Below, one piece after another: positions 7,031 to 10,448 of a DNA stretch of 10,448 nt. The notes below the pieces were generated by a model. It did no database searches. It had not been told where the DNA came from and saw only the letters and a list, made by a program, of their open reading frames with translations. A program made the position numbers and the translations under genes. Position 1 is the first letter of the stretch, and each line of letters opens with the position of its first letter. The stretch is from JAIVJN01 sp036732565 (GTDB lineage: Bacteria > Acidobacteriota > Vicinamibacteria > Vicinamibacterales > UBA2999). The stretch lies in contig DAINCF010000243.1 in the NCBI GenBank assembly GCA_036732565.1, forward strand, positions 1 through 10,448, written 5' to 3'.

Positions 7031-7034
7031 GACC

Positions 7035-8879
7035 TTACTTGAGTGTCGAGAGCAGCCGTTCGACTTCTGATCGCTGTGGGGCGTCGATCGGAAGCTGCTG
7101 CAGGAGGGTGGTGGCTTCGCGGACGGCTTCGTCGCGGCGGCCCTGGCGGGCCAGCGCCCGAGCCAGCGCGAAACGGGCCTCGAGGAGGGTGGGATCGGCG
7201 CCGAGCGCGGCGGTGAGATGAGTGACCGCGGCGCCCGCATCGTTCCGTTGCAGCGCGATCAGCCCGAGATTGGCCTGCACCACCGGATTGCCCGGTTCGA
7301 GCGCGTCGGCTTCCCGCAGGGCAACGGTCGCGGCGGAGAGATCGTTCGCGCGCACGAGGCACGAGGCGAGCCCCAGCCCGGCATCCGCCGAGGGCAGGCG
7401 AGCGGCCAGCGCCGCGCGCAGGTGTCGCACGGCTCGATCGCAACGACTCGCCTCCGCGTACGCGTAGCCGAGACGAAGGTGGGCCTGTGGGTTCGAGGGA
7501 TCCTGTTCGAGGACGGCCTCGAGGGTGGAGATGAGGGCCGACCCTCGCACCTCGCCCGCCATCACGCTCGCAAGCCGTGACGCGATCTGAATGCGATCCT
7601 TGGGATCCGGGCGCGTGCTTCGACGCTCATCAGGACCTCGGCTGATGTAGCCCAGGGCGTCGAGGCGACGCCTGGCTTCAGCATCCGTAACGGGCGCGGC
7701 ATCCGGATCCGGGCCCCCGAGCACCGCGGCGCGCGCGCTCATCCGCGACGCCCGCTGAGGCTCGGTTTCGGCGAGGTTGCGTGTTTCCCCGGCATCGCTG
7801 CCAAGATCGAACAGCTCCGGCCGCGGCGCCGCGATGTACTTCCAGCCCTCATCCCTGACGCTTCGCAAGGGGCTCCAGCCGAAGTCGAACAGCGGCGCGA
7901 ACGACTCCGCATAGATCGCGCGCTCACCGAGCGTCTGTCCGTCGAGGGCCGGCATCAGCGACTGGCCGTCCGTGTCCATGGCCTCCAGCCCCACAATCGC
8001 GAGCGTCGTGGCGGCGACGTCGACCAGCGACACCCGCGTCACGACCGTCCGTCCGTGGGGCACGCGAGGGCCGCGAAGGATCAACGGCACCTGCAGCGTG
8101 GTGTCGTACACGAAGATGCTGTGTCCGACTTCATCGTGCTCACCGAACGCTTCGCCGTGATCGGACGCGACGATCACGAGCGTGGACGCGGCAGCGGCGC
8201 CGAGCGCGTCGAGCAGGCGACCGGCCGCGGCGTCGGCCGCGGCCACCTCCTCGTCATAGCGCGCAAGGGCTGGTGTCTGCCGATCGGTCGTCGTCCCGTA
8301 CGGCGTGTGCGGCTCGAACAGATGCAGCCAGAGAAAGAAGCGTTGCGCCCGGTGCGCGTCGAGCCAGGCGATAGCGCGCGCCGCCGTCTCCATGCCGGCT
8401 CGCTCGTTGAGCGGTCGACCGTCCGCCCCGCGTCCCAGCCCATCGTCGTACTCGTCGAATCCACGGGCGAGACCGAATCGCCGGTCCAGCGGGAACGCCG
8501 AGACGAACGCCCCGGTCGCGAAGCCGGCGGCCTTCAGCCGACCGGCGAGGGTCGGCACGTCCTGCACGGCGATGCCGTTGTGGCGGGCACCATGTCCGGC
8601 TGGGTAGCGTCCCGTCAGCAGGCTCGCGTGTGAGGTGAGCGTGATGGGCGCCGTGGCATACGCATGCGAGAAGCGCACGCCCTGGCGCGCGAGATCGTCC
8701 ATGACCGGCGTGCGTGCGCTGGTCAGACCATAGGCACCGACACGATCGGCGCGGAGCGTGTCGATGGTGATGAGCACGACACTCTGCGCGAGCGGACTCG
8801 CGGGAGCCTGGACCGACGGCGGCCCGCAGGCCGAGACGAGCAGGCACACGACCACGCCGAGGGCTGGGCGCGCCATCAT
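7035..8879 (-). CDS. sulfatase-superfamily lipoprotein with C-terminal TPR repeats; Thr in place of FGly Cys
   Basis: A 614-residue envelope protein with an alkaline phosphatase/sulfatase fold. A lipoprotein signal with lipobox LVSAC makes Cys18 the likely lipidated residue. The domain begins VVLITIDTLRADRVG (Asp40, Asp45), has the conserved LLTGRYP (87-93), HLFEPHTPY (186-194), and SDHGEAFGEH with Asp240/His241 and a later His253 as likely metal ligands. In place of the C/S-x-P-x-R formylglycine motif it reads TLTSH (80-84), so Thr80 sits at the nucleophile position, as Thr does in phosphatases and phosphoethanolamine or lipoteichoic-acid enzymes of this superfamily. Sulfate-ester hydrolysis is therefore doubtful; phospho-ester hydrolysis or transfer is equally possible. 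After the motif LGYIS near 410, TPR repeats run from about 440 to 610. The first ATG (8879) overlaps the upstream stop as ATGA, suggesting coupling; the second ATG follows directly. TAA stop at 7037-7035. Confidence 0.92.
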   Translation of the reverse strand: MMARPALGVVVCLLVSACGPPSVQAPASPLAQSVVLITIDTLRADRVGAYGLTSARTPVMDDLARQGVRFSHAYATAPITLTSHASLLTGRYPAGHGARHNGIAVQDVPTLAGRLKAAGFATGAFVSAFPLDRRFGLARGFDEYDDGLGRGADGRPLNERAGMETAARAIAWLDAHRAQRFFLWLHLFEPHTPYGTTTDRQTPALARYDEEVAAADAAAGRLLDALGAAAASTLVIVASDHGEAFGEHDEVGHSIFVYDTTLQVPLILRGPRVPHGRTVVTRVSLVDVAATTLAIVGLEAMDTDGQSLMPALDGQTLGERAIYAESFAPLFDFGWSPLRSVRDEGWKYIAAPRPELFDLGSDAGETRNLAETEPQRASRMSARAAVLGGPDPDAAPVTDAEARRRLDALGYISRGPDERRSTRPDPKDRIQIASRLASVMAGEVRGSALISTLEAVLEQDPSNPQAHLRLGYAYAEASRCDRAVRHLRAALAARLPSADAGLGLASCLVRANDLSAATVALREADALEPGNPVVQANLGLIALQRNDAGAAVTHLTAALGADPTLLEARFALARALARQGRRDEAVREATTLLQQLPIDAPQRSEVERLLSTLK

Positions 8880-10448
8880 CGCCGTTCAAGCTGCGTCAGC
8901 AGCGTGCGTGCCGCATCGCGCTCACGCGCGAGGGCACCCTTTGCGGCAAGCACCGCGCGATACTGCTCGGCCGCGCGAGCGCGGTTGCCCGACTCCTGCC
9001 AGGCGATGCCCAGATTCAGCCGCGCTTCGACGAAGTCCGGTTCGAGTGCCACGGCCCGCTCGAACCACGCGACGGCATCGGCCGCGCGCTGCTGTTGCAC
9101 CAGGACGACACCCAACCCATTGGCGGCATCGGCCAGGTTCGGGTCGCGATCGAGCGCCTGCCGGTACGCGTCGGCCGCGCCCGCGAGATCGTTCGCCGCC
9201 CGTCGTGCGTTCCCGAGGTTCGCGTGGTACGGCGCAGACGTGGGATCCAGCTTGCACGCGTCGGCGAAGGCGCGCGCGGCGTCCTGATGTCGTCCCACAT
9301 CGGCCAGCAGCAAGCCCAGGCCGTTGTGCGCCGCCGGCTGGTGGGCATCCAGCGCGAGCGACGCCTGCTCGGCGCGGAGGGCCTCGTCGTGGATGCCGGC
9401 ATCGCGCGCGGCCACGGCCAGCTCGTGATACAGGCTCGCGTCTCCCGGCCATGCCCGGACCGCGGCGCGATAGACACCGAGCGCCTGTCGTGTGCGTCCA
9501 GACTCCGCGAGGGCTCTCGCATACGTCGACTGAAAGAGCGGAGACGCGGCGTTTGCGGTCGCGAGCCGCTGAAGGCGCGGCAGCGCCACCGCCGGTCCCT
9601 GCGTGGCGAGCTCGCTCGAGGCGCGCTCGAAGTCGTTCCACTGATCGATCCTGGTCGCCGGGTCGATGCCCCCCGCATCGTCGAGACCCGTGCCAACGGG
9701 CTTTGGCGAGACGTAGCCGAGCGCACGCAGACGCTCCGACGCCTCGGCGGAGATCCGACTCGTCTGCGGCGGCGCTGCCCCGCTCTTGCGCACGCCTTCG
9801 AGGCGCGTGCGCATGGCATCGACCACCGGCCGGCGCGCCGAGGCGACGTCCGTTTGCTCCCCCGGATCCTGCGTGAGATCGAACAACGCCGTGTCGGCGG
9901 CGCTGATGGCCTTCCACCGATCCTGCACGAGCGCGCGCACCGGCGACCAGCCGACGACAGATGGATACTCCGTCTCCGCGTAGATCTCGCGATCCGGGTC
10001 GAGTGGCCCGAGGAGGTCCCGACCGATCAAGCCTTCGTGCGTGGCGAGCCCGGCCAGCGCCAACGCGGTCGGGACGATGTCGACCAGACTCACAGCTTCG
10101 CGGACCTCGCGGGCGGGGTGTGTCGGGGTGTGAACGATCAGCGGCACGCGCAACGCCGCGTCGAACACGAGCATCCCGTGCGTCGATTCACCATGCTCGC
10201 CCAGAGACTCCCCGTGATCGCCGGTCACGATGATCGCCGTCGTCGAAGATGCGCCGAGGCGCTCGACCGCGGCCACCAATCGCGCGATCTCGCGATCGAC
10301 GTACGCGACCTCGGCGTTGTAGGCACGCATCGCGTCCGACTCGCCCATTGACGTCAGGCGTTCGGGTGCCTCGTACGGGGCGTGCGGATCGTAGAGGTGC
10401 GTCCAGAGCATCCACGGCCGCGCGCGGTCGACGCGCTCGAGCCACCCA
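8876..10448 (-). CDS. sulfatase-superfamily protein with C-terminal TPR repeats, 5' end outside window
   Basis: The frame is open to the right edge; the ATG at 10411 is internal, since coding continues upstream (GWLERVDRARPW before it). About 523 residues are visible. The N-terminal third of the hydrolase domain, including the nucleophile motif and any signal peptide, is outside, so a Cys/Ser or Thr nucleophile cannot be read. Visible: THLYDPHAPY, VTGDHGESLGEHGESTHG with DHG metal ligands, and VPLIVHTP, each with a counterpart in the downstream gene. The motif LGYVS followed by DPATRID separates the hydrolase from five or six TPR repeats (LYHELAVAARDAGIHDEAL, AHNGLGLLLADVGRHQDAA, YHANLGNARRAANDLAGAA, AANGLGVVLVQQQRAADAV, ARLNLGIAWQESGNRARAA). 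TPRs probably bind a protein partner or help oligomerise. It ends with TGA inside an ATGA overlap with the next gene. Related to that gene by duplication, but with a longer TPR tail. Confidence 0.92.
   Translation of the reverse strand, partial: GWLERVDRARPWMLWTHLYDPHAPYEAPERLTSMGESDAMRAYNAEVAYVDREIARLVAAVERLGASSTTAIIVTGDHGESLGEHGESTHGMLVFDAALRVPLIVHTPTHPAREVREAVSLVDIVPTALALAGLATHEGLIGRDLLGPLDPDREIYAETEYPSVVGWSPVRALVQDRWKAISAADTALFDLTQDPGEQTDVASARRPVVDAMRTRLEGVRKSGAAPPQTSRISAEASERLRALGYVSPKPVGTGLDDAGGIDPATRIDQWNDFERASSELATQGPAVALPRLQRLATANAASPLFQSTYARALAESGRTRQALGVYRAAVRAWPGDASLYHELAVAARDAGIHDEALRAEQASLALDAHQPAAHNGLGLLLADVGRHQDAARAFADACKLDPTSAPYHANLGNARRAANDLAGAADAYRQALDRDPNLADAANGLGVVLVQQQRAADAVAWFERAVALEPDFVEARLNLGIAWQESGNRARAAEQYRAVLAAKGALARERDAARTLLTQLERR

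Noticed and set aside
6961..7034. Rho-independent terminator after the sulfatase-fold/TPR gene
   Set aside because: The stems built on GACGAAT are present but no T-run follows on the minus strand, so a standard intrinsic terminator is not supported.
10409..10411. ATG at 10411 as the start of the right-hand sulfatase/TPR gene
   Set aside because: The frame continues upstream to the edge with sensible hydrolase-domain sequence, and a start here would remove the catalytic N-terminal part of the domain.
1..10448. tRNA, rRNA, CRISPR array or a full insertion sequence
   Set aside because: I looked for regularly spaced repeats, cloverleaf-like segments and transposase motifs and saw none; the only repeats are the palindromic element and the short intergenic dyads.

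Overview
The window is GC-rich bacterial DNA in which every gene I can support lies on the minus strand. The gene style suggests Acidobacteriota, probably class Vicinamibacteria: a ~990-residue Oar-type TonB-dependent receptor with a carboxypeptidase-regulatory-like N-domain, sulfatase-fold/TPR fusion proteins in tandem, and GC-rich hairpin repeats between genes. That placement is inference from gene types; no marker gene settles it.

In transcription order (right to left): (1) 10448-8876, a sulfatase-superfamily/TPR protein missing its N-terminus at the window edge. (2) 8879-7035, a second sulfatase-fold/TPR protein, a lipoprotein that overlaps the first by ATGA and has Thr where sulfatases carry the Cys that becomes formylglycine. 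(3) 7034-6841, a regulatory intergenic region with two inverted-repeat clusters, a good sigma70-type promoter and a strong Shine-Dalgarno. (4) 6840-3865, the TonB-dependent receptor. (5) 3868-3668, a 201-bp element that folds on itself from end to end, bounded by CTAGGCC/GGCCTAG and built of smaller GC hairpins. (6) 3655-2264, an FAD-linked D-lactate dehydrogenase/glycolate oxidase-type enzyme starting at GTG. (7) 2264-1, a GyrA/ParC-family type IIA topoisomerase A subunit whose ATG overlaps the previous stop (TGATG) and which runs off the left edge.

The two sulfatase/TPR genes form one translationally coupled pair, and the dehydrogenase and topoisomerase genes form another. The TonB receptor has its own promoter. 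The envelope lipoprotein hydrolases and the receptor may cooperate in handling an anionic, possibly glycan, substrate at the outer membrane, but proximity is the only support. The most unusual object is the 201-bp palindromic element: one CTAG end supplies the stop codon of the receptor, and removing the element with one CTAG copy would bring receptor and dehydrogenase to within 12 nt of each other.
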